DNA of 64,000 nucleotides from contig NZ_CP099391.1 in assembly GCF_023913515.1 (NCBI RefSeq), positions 1,674,001 to 1,738,000 of the forward strand, given 5' to 3'. Position numbers and translations under genes: made by a program. Of this stretch, positions 8,410-16,181 are shown one piece after another. This DNA comes from Natronococcus sp. CG52 (GTDB taxonomy: Archaea; Halobacteriota; Halobacteria; Halobacteriales; Natrialbaceae). A model generated the notes under the pieces. The model saw only the letters and a program-made list of their open reading frames with translations. It was not told the DNA's origin and did not search any database. Every line of letters starts with the position of its first letter. The stretch's first letter is position 1.

Positions 8410-9843
8410 TCACTCGTCGAGTTCGGTGCGCTCACGAACCAGCTCTCCCGCCGCAGTCTCCGGGAATATCTTCCCCGGATTCAGCGTCCCCGTCGGATCG
8501 AGCGCGCGCTTGATCCGTCGCATGGTCTCGACCGCACCGGAGCCGTGTTCGGCCTCGAGGTACTCGCGTTTCCCCTGGCCGATTCCGTGTTCGCCGGTCG
8601 CCGTCCCGCCCAGTTCGAGCGCTCGCTCGACGATGGTCGCGTAGACTTCCTCGCCCCGCGCGACCTGATCCGGGTCGTTTCGATCGACGAGGACCGTGTA
8701 GTGGAGGTTGCCGTCGCCCGCGTGGCCGAAGCAGGGGGCCAGCAGGTCCCGTTCGTCCGCGAGGCGCCTGGTCTCGCGGACGATCTCCGGATACGAACTG
8801 ATCGGGACCGTCACGTCGCCGGGGTGGAGCGGCTCGAGGTCGGTCTCGTACGACGCCACGGCGTACGCCAGTTCCCGGCGGGCCCGCCAGAGATCGTCCA
8901 TCTCGCCGTCGTCCGCGCTCATCTCGAAGGTGGCGATGTCGTGCTCCTCGAAAATCGTTCGGCAGAGATCGATCTCCTCCTCGACGCCGTGGTTGGCGTG
9001 GAACTCGAGGAAGACCATCGGCGCGTCGGGGAGGTCGGTCCCCAGGTAGGCGTTGGCCATCCGCGCGCTCAGCCCGTCGACGAGTTCGATCCGCGCCACG
9101 TCGACGTCCGTCCGCACGGCGTCGGAGACCGCCGCGGTCGCGTCGTCCAGCGTCTCGAAGATCGCCCGCCCGCCGCGGATCTGCTGAGGGCGACCCGCGA
9201 GTTCCAGGGTCGCCTCGGTGACGACGGCGAGGGTGCCCTCGCTGCCGACGATCAGCTCGGTGAGGTTGTAGCCGCTCGAGGTCTTGATCGCTCGCGAACC
9301 CGTCTGCACGACGGTGCCGTCGGCGAGGACGGCCTCGAGGCCGAGCACCCAGTCGGCGATCTCGCCGTACCTGACCGTCTTCATCCCGCTGGCGTCCGTC
9401 GCGATCATTCCCCCGATCGTCGAGATGTCGCCCGAGGAGGGAAGCGGCGGGAAGAAGAGGCCGTCCGCGGCGACGTGCTCCTCGACGGCCGAGCCGACGA
9501 TTCCCGGTCCGACGTCGATCTGGAAGTCGTCGGGTCGGTACTCCCGGATGTCGTCCATGCGCGTGAGATCGAGGCTGATCCCGCCGTAGGCCGGGACCGC
9601 GCTACCCTCGAGTCCCGTCCCCGCCGCGTAGGGCGTCACCGGCACCCCGCGTTCGGTCGCCGCCGCGAGGACCGCCGAGACGTCGTCGGTGCTCTCGGGC
9701 CAGACCACCGCGTCGGGACGAACCTCGCCGCCCCGTTGCTCCGCCCCGTAGTCGGCGGCGTGGCTGTCGCGCTGCCCCTCGGCGAACGAGCGCTGGTCGT
9801 CCGCGAGGGGGAGTCCCCCGAGAAACGAGCAGTCGTGTGTCAT
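8410..9843 (-). CDS. FAD-linked oxidase, GlcD/D-lactate dehydrogenase type
   Basis: The 477-residue flavoprotein has an N-terminal PCMH-type FAD-binding domain with YAAGTGLEGSAVPAYGG (about residues 74-90) and PSSGDISTIGGMIATDASG, followed by a C-terminal FAD-linked oxidase domain. It ends with TATGEHGIGQGKREYLEAE, the conserved block of glycolate oxidase GlcD and D-lactate dehydrogenases. It should oxidise a 2-hydroxy acid and pass electrons to a membrane acceptor. GlcE and GlcF partners are absent nearby, so a stand-alone D-lactate-type enzyme is more likely. Confidence 0.9.
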   Translation of the reverse strand: MTHDCSFLGGLPLADDQRSFAEGQRDSHAADYGAEQRGGEVRPDAVVWPESTDDVSAVLAAATERGVPVTPYAAGTGLEGSAVPAYGGISLDLTRMDDIREYRPDDFQIDVGPGIVGSAVEEHVAADGLFFPPLPSSGDISTIGGMIATDASGMKTVRYGEIADWVLGLEAVLADGTVVQTGSRAIKTSSGYNLTELIVGSEGTLAVVTEATLELAGRPQQIRGGRAIFETLDDATAAVSDAVRTDVDVARIELVDGLSARMANAYLGTDLPDAPMVFLEFHANHGVEEEIDLCRTIFEEHDIATFEMSADDGEMDDLWRARRELAYAVASYETDLEPLHPGDVTVPISSYPEIVRETRRLADERDLLAPCFGHAGDGNLHYTVLVDRNDPDQVARGEEVYATIVERALELGGTATGEHGIGQGKREYLEAEHGSGAVETMRRIKRALDPTGTLNPGKIFPETAAGELVRERTELDE

Positions 9844-9967
9844 ACGTGCACATCATTCACCGGTGGCATCAACGTTGTCCTCGCTCTCGGTCGCCGCAGG
9901 GCCCGCGATTCTCGGGGGCCCACGATCCGGGACAACGGTGACGGTACTCGAGCCCGTTCGATCGACC

Positions 9968-10267
9968 GTGACCGATCCGCCGGAGGACCTCCCCGACGAT
10001 TCGCTCGAGGTGCAACTCGAGGCGCTTCGCGACCACCTCGAGGCGACCGCCGAGCTTCCGATCGATCCCAAGACGAACCGCTGGCTCGGGGAGGCCGAAG
10101 CCGTCGCTCGAGACGCCGCACGGAACGACATCGATCCGGAAACGGCTCGAGAGCGCGTGGATCAGGTCCGACGACTGCTCTCTGAGGCCGACGAGCCGGA
10201 TCACGAGGAGGCGGCCGCGCACCTCGGGGCGGCTCGCGACCTGTGTCGTGACGTTCTATCGACGTGA
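9968..10267 (+). CDS. Small acidic haloarchaeal protein, unknown function
   Basis: A 99-residue acidic helical protein when read from the GTG at 9968 (MTDPPEDLPDDS). The frame stays open back to an ATG at 9863 and a GTG at 9938, but those extensions are low-complexity and look non-coding. The core has LEATAELPIDPKTNRWLGE and an acidic helix pair ending in LGAARDLCRDVL. I recognise the pattern as a conserved haloarchaeal family without known role. It diverges from the FAD oxidase gene. Confidence 0.65.
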   Translation: MTDPPEDLPDDSLEVQLEALRDHLEATAELPIDPKTNRWLGEAEAVARDAARNDIDPETARERVDQVRRLLSEADEPDHEEAAAHLGAARDLCRDVLST

Positions 10268-10483
10268 GATGGGGAGAACGGCGTGCTGAATACAGAGGGT
10301 GTCTCTCTCACGGTACCTTCGGTATTTCTGCCCGCCACGTTTGAGTCAACTGGTGGGCAGAGATGCGAACTGAACGGCGGAAATTCGTTCGGATTCGGAC
10401 GGTGTGCATTGAGCCGTTCCGAAAACTCCTGCGTGAGTCCGGGGCGCAGTTCAGTCTGAAACAGTTTCGCAGATAGAAACATG

Positions 10484-10508
10484 ATACTATTGACCAGATA
10501 GTATTATA
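10484..10508 (+). promoter_or_regulatory. TATA promoter overlapped by a 7-7-7 inverted repeat
   Basis: ATACTAT (10484-10490) and ATAGTAT (10498-10504) form a perfect inverted repeat with a 7-base spacer. The right arm runs into the TATA-like TATTATAA, which is centred about 26 bases before the ATG at 10531. A protein bound here would block BRE/TATA recognition, so it is a good candidate repressor operator for the secreted beta-propeller gene. Confidence 0.5.
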
Positions 10509-10530
10509 ACTGGTTTTCCTGCTCGCTCGT

Positions 10531-12246
10531 ATGGCTATGTGGGACCGACGATCCGTACTGGCAACCTGTGCAGCGCTTTCGACAACCGGCGCGCTCGCGT
10601 CGATCGGCTCGACGGCCGCGGAATCGACGGGGTCGGGAGAGACGACCTCGAGTTCGGGCTGGCTCGACGGCTCGGAGGGATGGTCCTCGGCTCGCGGCAA
10701 CGCCGCGAACTCTCGCTATCTACCGCTTGAGGGCGAGTTCCCGAAACCGGATACCGAGGCCTGGCGGTACGAACTGCCGGATGCGGAGGACGTTGAGACC
10801 GCCGTCACGACCGACCGAGTGGCCGTCGTCGACGGTACGGTCTACGTCCGGACGGACGGCGAGATCCACGCGCTCGATGCCGCCCACGGCGACCTCGAGT
10901 GGGCGACGGACGCCGACGCGACCGGCGCTCCGGCGGTGTTCGATGGCGCGGTCTACGTCACGGGCGACCGTCACCTCGCGGCGCTCGACACCGCGGACGG
11001 GACGGTCGAGTGGGAGCGGGAGTTCGAGACCGACGAGTCGCTCGCGGACCCGACGATCGCGTTCGAGACGATCTACCTCGTCGTCGACGGCGCGCTCCAC
11101 GCGCTCGAGCCCGCGGACGGTTCGACTCAATGGACGGTGGAGACGGTCGACGTGCGGGCCAACTCTCCGGACTCCGAATCCGACGAGCGGGTGCCGACGC
11201 CGTTCCGCCCGGAGACGGTCGCCGTCGCGAACGGGACCGTCTACGCCGCCCTCGAGGGCGCGCCGTGGGTCGACGAGAGCGCCTGGGAGGATGAAACGTT
11301 CGAGTTCTCCTGCGCGTTCGGCGCGGTCGACGCGGCGACCGGCGACAGGGAGTGGGGAGTCGCGCTCGTCGACCCGTACGCGGGCGGTGACACCGCCGCT
11401 CCGATCACCGCGAGCGAACGGGTCGTAAACGCGAACCTGACCAGTGGAACAGGCAGTTACAGACTCAGTACCGAAGACGGGAGCGGCTACTTTCTCGAGT
11501 GGTCCGTGAAAGCCGGTACGGAAACGAGATTCGTCCACACCTACGGGGATATGAACGGCCTCCTCTCTGTTCGCGATCACGAAGACGAGAACCACTGGAT
11601 GGTCGAGAGCGACGTTACCGCGTGGCAGTCGCCGATCGTCGTGGGCGACACGTTGATCGCCGATCACTACTCGACGTACACCTCCGACTATCCAAAGAAG
11701 TCGCTCGTCGCGTTCGACATCGCTGACGGCAGCGACCGCTGGGTCCTCGACTTCGACGAACAGCTCTCCGACTCCAGCGGCGAACCCGCCGCCGCCGCCG
11801 AGAACACGCTCTACCTCGAGACCGGCGAGGCACTCGTCGCGCTGCGTTCGTCCGACGCCGAACCAGACGACGGAGACGACTCGGACGACGGAGACGGCGA
11901 CGATGACTCCGATTGCGACTGCGAAGACGGAAACGGTGGCGGAGACGGAAACGGGAACAACGACGGCGACGGCGGAAACGGTGACAGCGATGATAGCGAC
12001 GCTGACGGCGGGAACGGCGGCAGCGACGGAGACGACGAAAACGGCGACATCGGTGACGGCGACGGTTCGAACGGCGGGGACGACGATACCGGATCGGATG
12101 GTGATGCGACCGAACCGGACGAGGACGACAGTGTGCCCGGCTTCACGACCGGTGCCGGTCTTCTCGGCGGCGCGGCCACCCTCGAGTGGCTGCGCCGGAA
12201 GGCCGGCGCCGACGAATCGACCGCCGTCGACGAATCAGCCAAGTAA
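10531..12246 (+). CDS. Secreted PQQ-like beta-propeller protein with PGF-CTERM tail
   Basis: The 571-residue protein starts with a Tat-type signal (DRRSVLATCAALSTTGA, residues 5-21). Residues 50-430 contain PQQ-like propeller blades, visible as repeats of the form V-DGTVYV---G-IHALDA-DGD-EW. An Asp/Gly/Asn-rich linker follows at about 437-530, with the pair CDC inside. The C-terminus has VPGFTTGAGLLGGAA and a short Arg/Lys-containing tail, which fits the PGF-CTERM signal that archaeosortase A cleaves when it anchors proteins to membrane lipid. It is therefore probably a surface protein with a long acidic stalk. The propeller ligand is unknown. The promoter appears leaderless and operator-overlapped. 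Confidence 0.85.
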   Translation: MAMWDRRSVLATCAALSTTGALASIGSTAAESTGSGETTSSSGWLDGSEGWSSARGNAANSRYLPLEGEFPKPDTEAWRYELPDAEDVETAVTTDRVAVVDGTVYVRTDGEIHALDAAHGDLEWATDADATGAPAVFDGAVYVTGDRHLAALDTADGTVEWEREFETDESLADPTIAFETIYLVVDGALHALEPADGSTQWTVETVDVRANSPDSESDERVPTPFRPETVAVANGTVYAALEGAPWVDESAWEDETFEFSCAFGAVDAATGDREWGVALVDPYAGGDTAAPITASERVVNANLTSGTGSYRLSTEDGSGYFLEWSVKAGTETRFVHTYGDMNGLLSVRDHEDENHWMVESDVTAWQSPIVVGDTLIADHYSTYTSDYPKKSLVAFDIADGSDRWVLDFDEQLSDSSGEPAAAAENTLYLETGEALVALRSSDAEPDDGDDSDDGDGDDDSDCDCEDGNGGGDGNGNNDGDGGNGDSDDSDADGGNGGSDGDDENGDIGDGDGSNGGDDDTGSDGDATEPDEDDSVPGFTTGAGLLGGAATLEWLRRKAGADESTAVDESAK

Positions 12247-12563
12247 CGAACACCACTGATTGCGACGATCTTCTGTTCGGCACGGCTTCCTCCTTCTCTC
12301 GATATTTGATAGAAACCGCGGCGTTACATTCGAATATTTATATAAAGATGACAATTCAAATCCGTCCGCAATTCTGAAGAGTCCGACGGATCCACGGGGT
12401 CCAACCGCACTACGACGTTCCCGGTAGACCCGTGAAGATGGGACGCGCCTCCTACGCGGCGCCGTCTCCACTCGAGTATCGCGGCTCTCGATCCGTTAAG
12501 TCAATCAGTGACGCGGTCGATGGTGCCACGTATGATTCGACGGCCTTTGCGGAGGGGAGACGC
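12247..12563 (+). other. Gene-free stretch with a strong TATA-like element
   Basis: No gene is supported here. An A+T-rich patch at about 12327-12360 includes ATTTATATAAAG, a strong TATA-like sequence. It is more than 200 bases before the oxidoreductase start, so that transcript would carry a long leader or another start exists nearer; GTTAAGTC near 12496 is a weaker candidate. Confidence 0.4.
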
Positions 12564-13571
12564 GTGAACGCGGAACTGGACCTGCTGGTGCGACTCGGCG
12601 ACTACGAGCGACCGCAGGAGGTCGCCGACCGCGCCGTCCGCGCGGAGGAACTGGGCTTCGACCGCATCTCGATGGGCGAGACGACGGGCTGGAACATCGT
12701 CCCGGTGCTGACGCTCGTCGCCGACCGGACGGACGAGCTCGGCGTCTCGAACGACGTCATCTCGCCGTTCGGCCGGTCGCCAGCAATGCTCGCCCAGACG
12801 GCGCTGACGCTGCACGACGCTTCGGATGGCCGGTTCCGGCTCGGACTCGGCCCGAGTTCGCCCGCGATCACCGAACGCTGGCACGGCCAGTCGTTCGACC
12901 GCCCGCTGCGGCGTACGCGCGAGGCAATCGAGATCGTCCGGGCCGTCTACGAGGAGGGCAACCCCGCTTACGAAGGCGAAATCTTCGATGTCGCCGGGCT
13001 CAATTACGAGCGGGAACTCCCCGAAAATCCGCCGCCGATCGACCTCGGAACGCTCGGACCGAAAGCGACGGAGATGGCGGGTCGGTTCGGCGACGGCTGG
13101 GCGCCCCAACTGTTCACGAAAGATGGCCTCGAGGAGCGACTCGAGGACCTCGAGCGCGGCGCCGAACTCGCGGGTAAAGACCTCTCTGACCTGCGCGTGA
13201 GCCCGATCGTTCGCGGGGTCGCCTCCGAGGACCGCGATCGGGCACGCGACCTCGCTCGCGGAACCGTCGTGTTCATGCTCGGCGCCTACGGTCCCTACTA
13301 CGGCGATTCCGTGGCCGACCAGGGTTACCCCGACGTCGTTTCGGACATCCGGGACGCCTGGGAGGACAGGGACACCGACGCGATGGCCGCGCGGCTCCCC
13401 GACGAGGTGTTAGACGAACTGGCTCCCGCGGGCACTCCCGAGGAGGTCCGCGAGTGGGTCGCGGAGTACGCCGCGATCGACGGCGTCGACGCCGTCCGCG
13501 TCGGCTTCGTCGACGGGATGACCGACGAGGACAAGGAGGCGACGATGGCGGCCGTTGCGGACGTGAAATAA
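12564..13571 (+). CDS. LLM-class F420-dependent oxidoreductase
   Basis: The 335-residue TIM-barrel enzyme belongs to the luciferase-like group. It shows EVADRAVRAEELGFDRISMG near the start, LGVSNDVISPFGRSPAMLAQ, GRFRLGLGPSSPAITERWHG and RPLRRTREAIEIVRAV, the last typical of Mer-like F420 enzymes. It likely transfers hydride with coenzyme F420; the substrate is unknown. The start is the GTG at 12564, supported by GGAGG at 12551-12555 and by the family N-terminus; the ATG at 12432 would add 44 residues without family support. Confidence 0.88.
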   Translation: MNAELDLLVRLGDYERPQEVADRAVRAEELGFDRISMGETTGWNIVPVLTLVADRTDELGVSNDVISPFGRSPAMLAQTALTLHDASDGRFRLGLGPSSPAITERWHGQSFDRPLRRTREAIEIVRAVYEEGNPAYEGEIFDVAGLNYERELPENPPPIDLGTLGPKATEMAGRFGDGWAPQLFTKDGLEERLEDLERGAELAGKDLSDLRVSPIVRGVASEDRDRARDLARGTVVFMLGAYGPYYGDSVADQGYPDVVSDIRDAWEDRDTDAMAARLPDEVLDELAPAGTPEEVREWVAEYAAIDGVDAVRVGFVDGMTDEDKEATMAAVADVK

Positions 13572-13574
13572 CAA

Positions 13575-13597
13575 AGACGGAGCGGCTCGAGCCGTCT
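13575..13597. terminator. Bidirectional terminator-like hairpin between convergent genes
   Basis: AGACGG (13575-13580) pairs with CCGTCT (13592-13597), and the interior CGGCTCGAGCCG is itself palindromic. The hairpin fills the gap between the stop codons of the oxidoreductase and the methyltransferase genes, so it can act for both strands. Confidence 0.5.
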
Positions 13598-14367
13598 CAC
13601 CGATTGCGAGCGCGTAGGGAGACGCTCTTCACGCCGTAGCTCTGGCAGGCACCCTGTGCCTGCTCCGTGAGGAACTCGTACCCCGAGTTCTCCCTGAGGT
13701 CGACGACCGCAAAGCCGGGGGTCTCGATCACGTCGGTGTAGTCGTCGATCTGCATGGCGCCGCCGATACACGCCGCCCAGAGGTCCGCATCCTGCTTGAT
13801 CCGGTCCGGCAGCCGGCGCTCGCTGATGATGTCGGAGATCGCCAGCCGTCCGTCGGGGGCGAGAACCCGGCTCACCTCCTCGAAGACGCGATCCTTCCTC
13901 GCGGAGAGGTTGATCACGCCGTTCGACAGTACGACGTCGAACGTCCCATCTTCGAACGGCAGCTCCTCGATGTACCCTTTCTCGAAGGAGACGTTCGATA
14001 CTCCTGCATCGTCGCGGAGCCGTCGCGACTTCGCGAGCTGTTCGTCGGTCATGTCGAGACCGGTCACGTGGCCGCCGTCGCCGACCCGAAGCGCCGCGAC
14101 GAAGACGTCCATTCCGGAGCCGCTGCCGAGATCGAGGACGCGATCGCCCTCGGTGAGGTCGGCGAGATCCACGTGATAGCCGACGCCGGCGAAGGAATCG
14201 ACGGCGTCCTGCGGGATCTGGTCGAGTTCTCCCGGCGAGTAGCCGAGTCGCTCCGCCAGTCCGCGCCCCATCTCGAAGTGGAACTCCTCGTCCGGCGCGT
14301 CGGCGACGTCTCGATAGATTTCTTTCACCCTGTTCTCCAGTTCCTGTTCGTTGACTGTAGTGCTCAT
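13597..14367 (-). CDS. SAM methyltransferase related to arsenite methyltransferase
   Basis: The 256-residue protein has a class I methyltransferase fold: the SAM loop VLDLGSGSGMDVFVAA at about residues 77-92, the acidic LDMTDEQL at the end of strand 2 and VVLSNGVINLS as motif IV. The layout and the segment ADLWAACIGGAMQ follow ArsM, the arsenite S-adenosylmethionine methyltransferase. However, the ArsM cysteine in the NCVxNLS motif is Gly here (SNGVINLS). Only the Cys in AACIGG and one near the C-terminus remain, so arsenite need not be the substrate. It lies 13 bases after osmC on the same strand, surely co-transcribed. Confidence 0.8.
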   Translation of the reverse strand: MSTTVNEQELENRVKEIYRDVADAPDEEFHFEMGRGLAERLGYSPGELDQIPQDAVDSFAGVGYHVDLADLTEGDRVLDLGSGSGMDVFVAALRVGDGGHVTGLDMTDEQLAKSRRLRDDAGVSNVSFEKGYIEELPFEDGTFDVVLSNGVINLSARKDRVFEEVSRVLAPDGRLAISDIISERRLPDRIKQDADLWAACIGGAMQIDDYTDVIETPGFAVVDLRENSGYEFLTEQAQGACQSYGVKSVSLRARNR

Positions 14368-14380
14368 TTGCGTGTCCTCG

Positions 14381-14941
14381 TCAGGTGACGATCACGTCGG
14401 TCTCGAGCGGCGCCTCGTTCGTGATCATGTCCACCAGCGGCGACGTCTTCTCGACCCGTTCCTTGAGTTCGATGACCTGGTCGTCCGAGGCGTCGGTCGT
14501 GACGTACGTCGTGCAGGTCATCGTGCTGTACCCCGGGCGGACCTCCTCGGAGATTCCGAGGAATCCTCGAAGGTCGATGTCGCCGTCCAGTTCGAACCGA
14601 AGCTCCTCGAGATCGATGTCCATGGCCGCGGCGTTCGCGGCGTAGCCGACGCTCAGACACGACCCGAGCGCGGCGAGCAGCAGTTCGGCCGCGTTCGGTC
14701 CGGTCCGCTCGCCGAGGATTTCCTCCGGCTCGTCGCCCTCGATTCGGAACGTCTCGGTTCGGATTCGGTCGCCCGCTTGATCGAACTCGTCGATCGTCGT
14801 CGCGCACTTCAGGGCGTCGGTCCACTCGGTTTTCGCGTGGAATCTGAATCGCCCGGCGTCCGGTTCCCGTGAGATCGTTTCGACCGCCTGACCGAGCTGT
14901 TCGACGTCGACGCCGTTTTTGACTGTCATGGTAGTGTTCAC
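14381..14941 (-). CDS. OsmC-family peroxide/redox protein
   Basis: The 186-residue protein has the OsmC fold, with the two redox cysteines expected of the family: one in ALGSCLSVGYAANA (about residue 94) and one in STMTCTTYVTT (about 142). Such proteins reduce organic hydroperoxides using a dithiol, or bind acylated thiols. The first start is a GTG at 14941; an ATG four codons later (14929) is also possible. It is the first gene of a two-gene unit with the methyltransferase, preceded by a palindromic motif shared with the promoter region of the nearby HTH regulator. Confidence 0.88.
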   Translation of the reverse strand: MNTTMTVKNGVDVEQLGQAVETISREPDAGRFRFHAKTEWTDALKCATTIDEFDQAGDRIRTETFRIEGDEPEEILGERTGPNAAELLLAALGSCLSVGYAANAAAMDIDLEELRFELDGDIDLRGFLGISEEVRPGYSTMTCTTYVTTDASDDQVIELKERVEKTSPLVDMITNEAPLETDVIVT

Positions 14942-14942
14942 C

Positions 14943-14956
14943 CAGCTGGTTCCGTC
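14943..14956 (-). promoter_or_regulatory. Candidate operator of the osmC operon
   Basis: On the minus strand this reads GACGGAACCAGCTG and runs into GGGTGAAC. AACCAGCTGGGT is a near-perfect palindrome, just upstream of the osmC start. The 11-mer GACGGAACCAG recurs exactly at 16107-16117, upstream of the regulator gene. The shared site suggests control by that regulator. Confidence 0.45.
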
Positions 14957-15090
14957 GTCGGGAAAGGCGGTCCGCGCCGGCTCCGGATCGCCGGCCGTCG
15001 GCCGCGGTTCGGTTCGCCCTTCCGTCAGAAGTGATACGGCTGTTCGGACGATGTACGTACCTCGTGATATTCGGGCGATCGGTGAGTCCG

Positions 15091-15123
15091 TTGCAGCCGG
15101 TGACTCGCGGTCACCGGCTGCAA
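15091..15123. terminator. Perfect 14-bp hairpin downstream of the HTH regulator
   Basis: TTGCAGCCGGTGAC (15091-15104) and GTCACCGGCTGCAA (15110-15123) are exact reverse complements around the loop TCGCG. It lies 96 bases past the regulator stop codon and about 150 bases before osmC, on whose strand it would terminate the regulator transcript. A role as an RNA structure or protein site is also possible. No T-run follows. Confidence 0.55.
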
Positions 15124-15218
15124 GGCGCCGCTCGTTCGTCGGACGATAGCCGTCTGCGGCTTCCTTTCTCCCCGAGCCAGCAGCTACCGATCCTCGCGAG
15201 CACCCCGGAACTGCTCCG

Positions 15219-16073
15219 TCAGTTCGTCACCACTTCGATCGCGAGCGGCCGGGCCTCTCGCCGGTAGGATTCGTAAACCGACTCCGCCCACTCGCGCACC
15301 GCCGGGACGTCGGTGTCGATCAGGACCCGTACCGTTCCGCTGTCGGGATTGTAGCCACAGACGCCGACGCGGTCGTCGAAGAGACAGATCCCGTAGGTCG
15401 GCAGGTCGTCGTGGAGCAGGACCGCGAGATTCCCGCTCTCCAGGGTTTCCGCCGACTGCTCCGGATACGTCGACCGGATGTGGCTGGCAACGTTCGGCGG
15501 GTCGATGATCTCGGTTCGCATCCCGTCGACGATCCGCTGGCAGAGTTCGACCTGACAGGGCTCGAACAGGGCCAGGTCGAAGCCGACGAACCGAAACCGA
15601 TCGGTCTCCCGCAGCAGCGACACGAATCGGTTCACCGGGCGGTACGGGTCGTCGACCGCGGCGACCGTCACGACCGCGTCGCTCATCGTCTCGAGTCCCA
15701 GTTCGCGCACCTCGAGGGGTAGCCACTGCCAGACGTCGCGGAACTGCCGTTCGGTTTCGAGTCGCCCGAGCAGTTCCTCCATCACGGACGCGACGAACGC
15801 GCCCGGCTGCGTCGCCTCGTACCGATGGCCGTCCCTGCGGACCCAGTGTCGGGCTTCGAACTCGCGAAGCGTTCGGCTAATCGTCGACGGTGAGACGCCG
15901 GTCAACTCACGAAGGTCCGTGCGACTCCGGGGGCGTCCGGCCAGCGCGGCGAGTGTGGTAACGCGGTGCGGTGCCCGCGTGAGATACGCGACGTCGTCGA
16001 CCGCGCTCGATCGTTCCGTCGCTCGGGTGTCGGTTCCGCCAGGGTCGTCACTCTCGTCGAGGTACGTCACCAT
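15219..16073 (-). CDS. HTH transcriptional regulator, ArsR/TrmB-like winged helix
   Basis: The 284-residue protein has an N-terminal winged helix at about residues 35-95: YLTRAPHRVTTLAALAG, then RTDLRELTGVSPSTISRTL as the helix-turn-helix and WVRRDGHRYEAT as the wing. The long C-terminal part (about 100-284) is the effector-sensing region seen in haloarchaeal regulators of this class; its ligand is unknown. It contains several Cys (CQVELCQRI, YGICLFDDRVGVCGY) that could sense redox state or metals. I chose ATG 16073 (MVTYLDESDD) over an ATG five codons upstream. It sits upstream of osmC-methyltransferase on the same strand and shares promoter motifs with it. Confidence 0.82.
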   Translation of the reverse strand: MVTYLDESDDPGGTDTRATERSSAVDDVAYLTRAPHRVTTLAALAGRPRSRTDLRELTGVSPSTISRTLREFEARHWVRRDGHRYEATQPGAFVASVMEELLGRLETERQFRDVWQWLPLEVRELGLETMSDAVVTVAAVDDPYRPVNRFVSLLRETDRFRFVGFDLALFEPCQVELCQRIVDGMRTEIIDPPNVASHIRSTYPEQSAETLESGNLAVLLHDDLPTYGICLFDDRVGVCGYNPDSGTVRVLIDTDVPAVREWAESVYESYRREARPLAIEVVTN

Positions 16074-16091
16074 GCCACTCCTACGCACGCA

Positions 16092-16150
16092 GGGATAATA
16101 GCGTTAGACGGAACCAGTCACAAATCGAACCAAACCGGGTCAAACTGGGT
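16092..16150 (-). promoter_or_regulatory. Regulator promoter with three 10-bp phased repeats
   Basis: On the minus strand a TATA-like CTATTATCC lies at about 16092-16100, 25 bases before the regulator ATG. Upstream on the plus strand come CAAATCGAAC (16121-16130), CAAACCGGGT (16131-16140) and CAAACTGGGT (16141-16150). The last two differ at one base. They are head-to-tail copies with a period of one helical turn, so they look like a multimer binding site. GACGGAACCAG at 16107-16117 matches the osmC upstream motif. Confidence 0.5.
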
Positions 16151-16181
16151 TCACGGCCGCCCGACTCGTCGTTTCGACCGG

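Noticed and set aside
11860-12110. Apparent tandem DNA repeats rich in GACGG and GGCGA
   Set aside because: They encode the Asp/Gly/Asn linker of the secreted beta-propeller protein, a usual stalk before a PGF-CTERM tail, not a separate repeat element.
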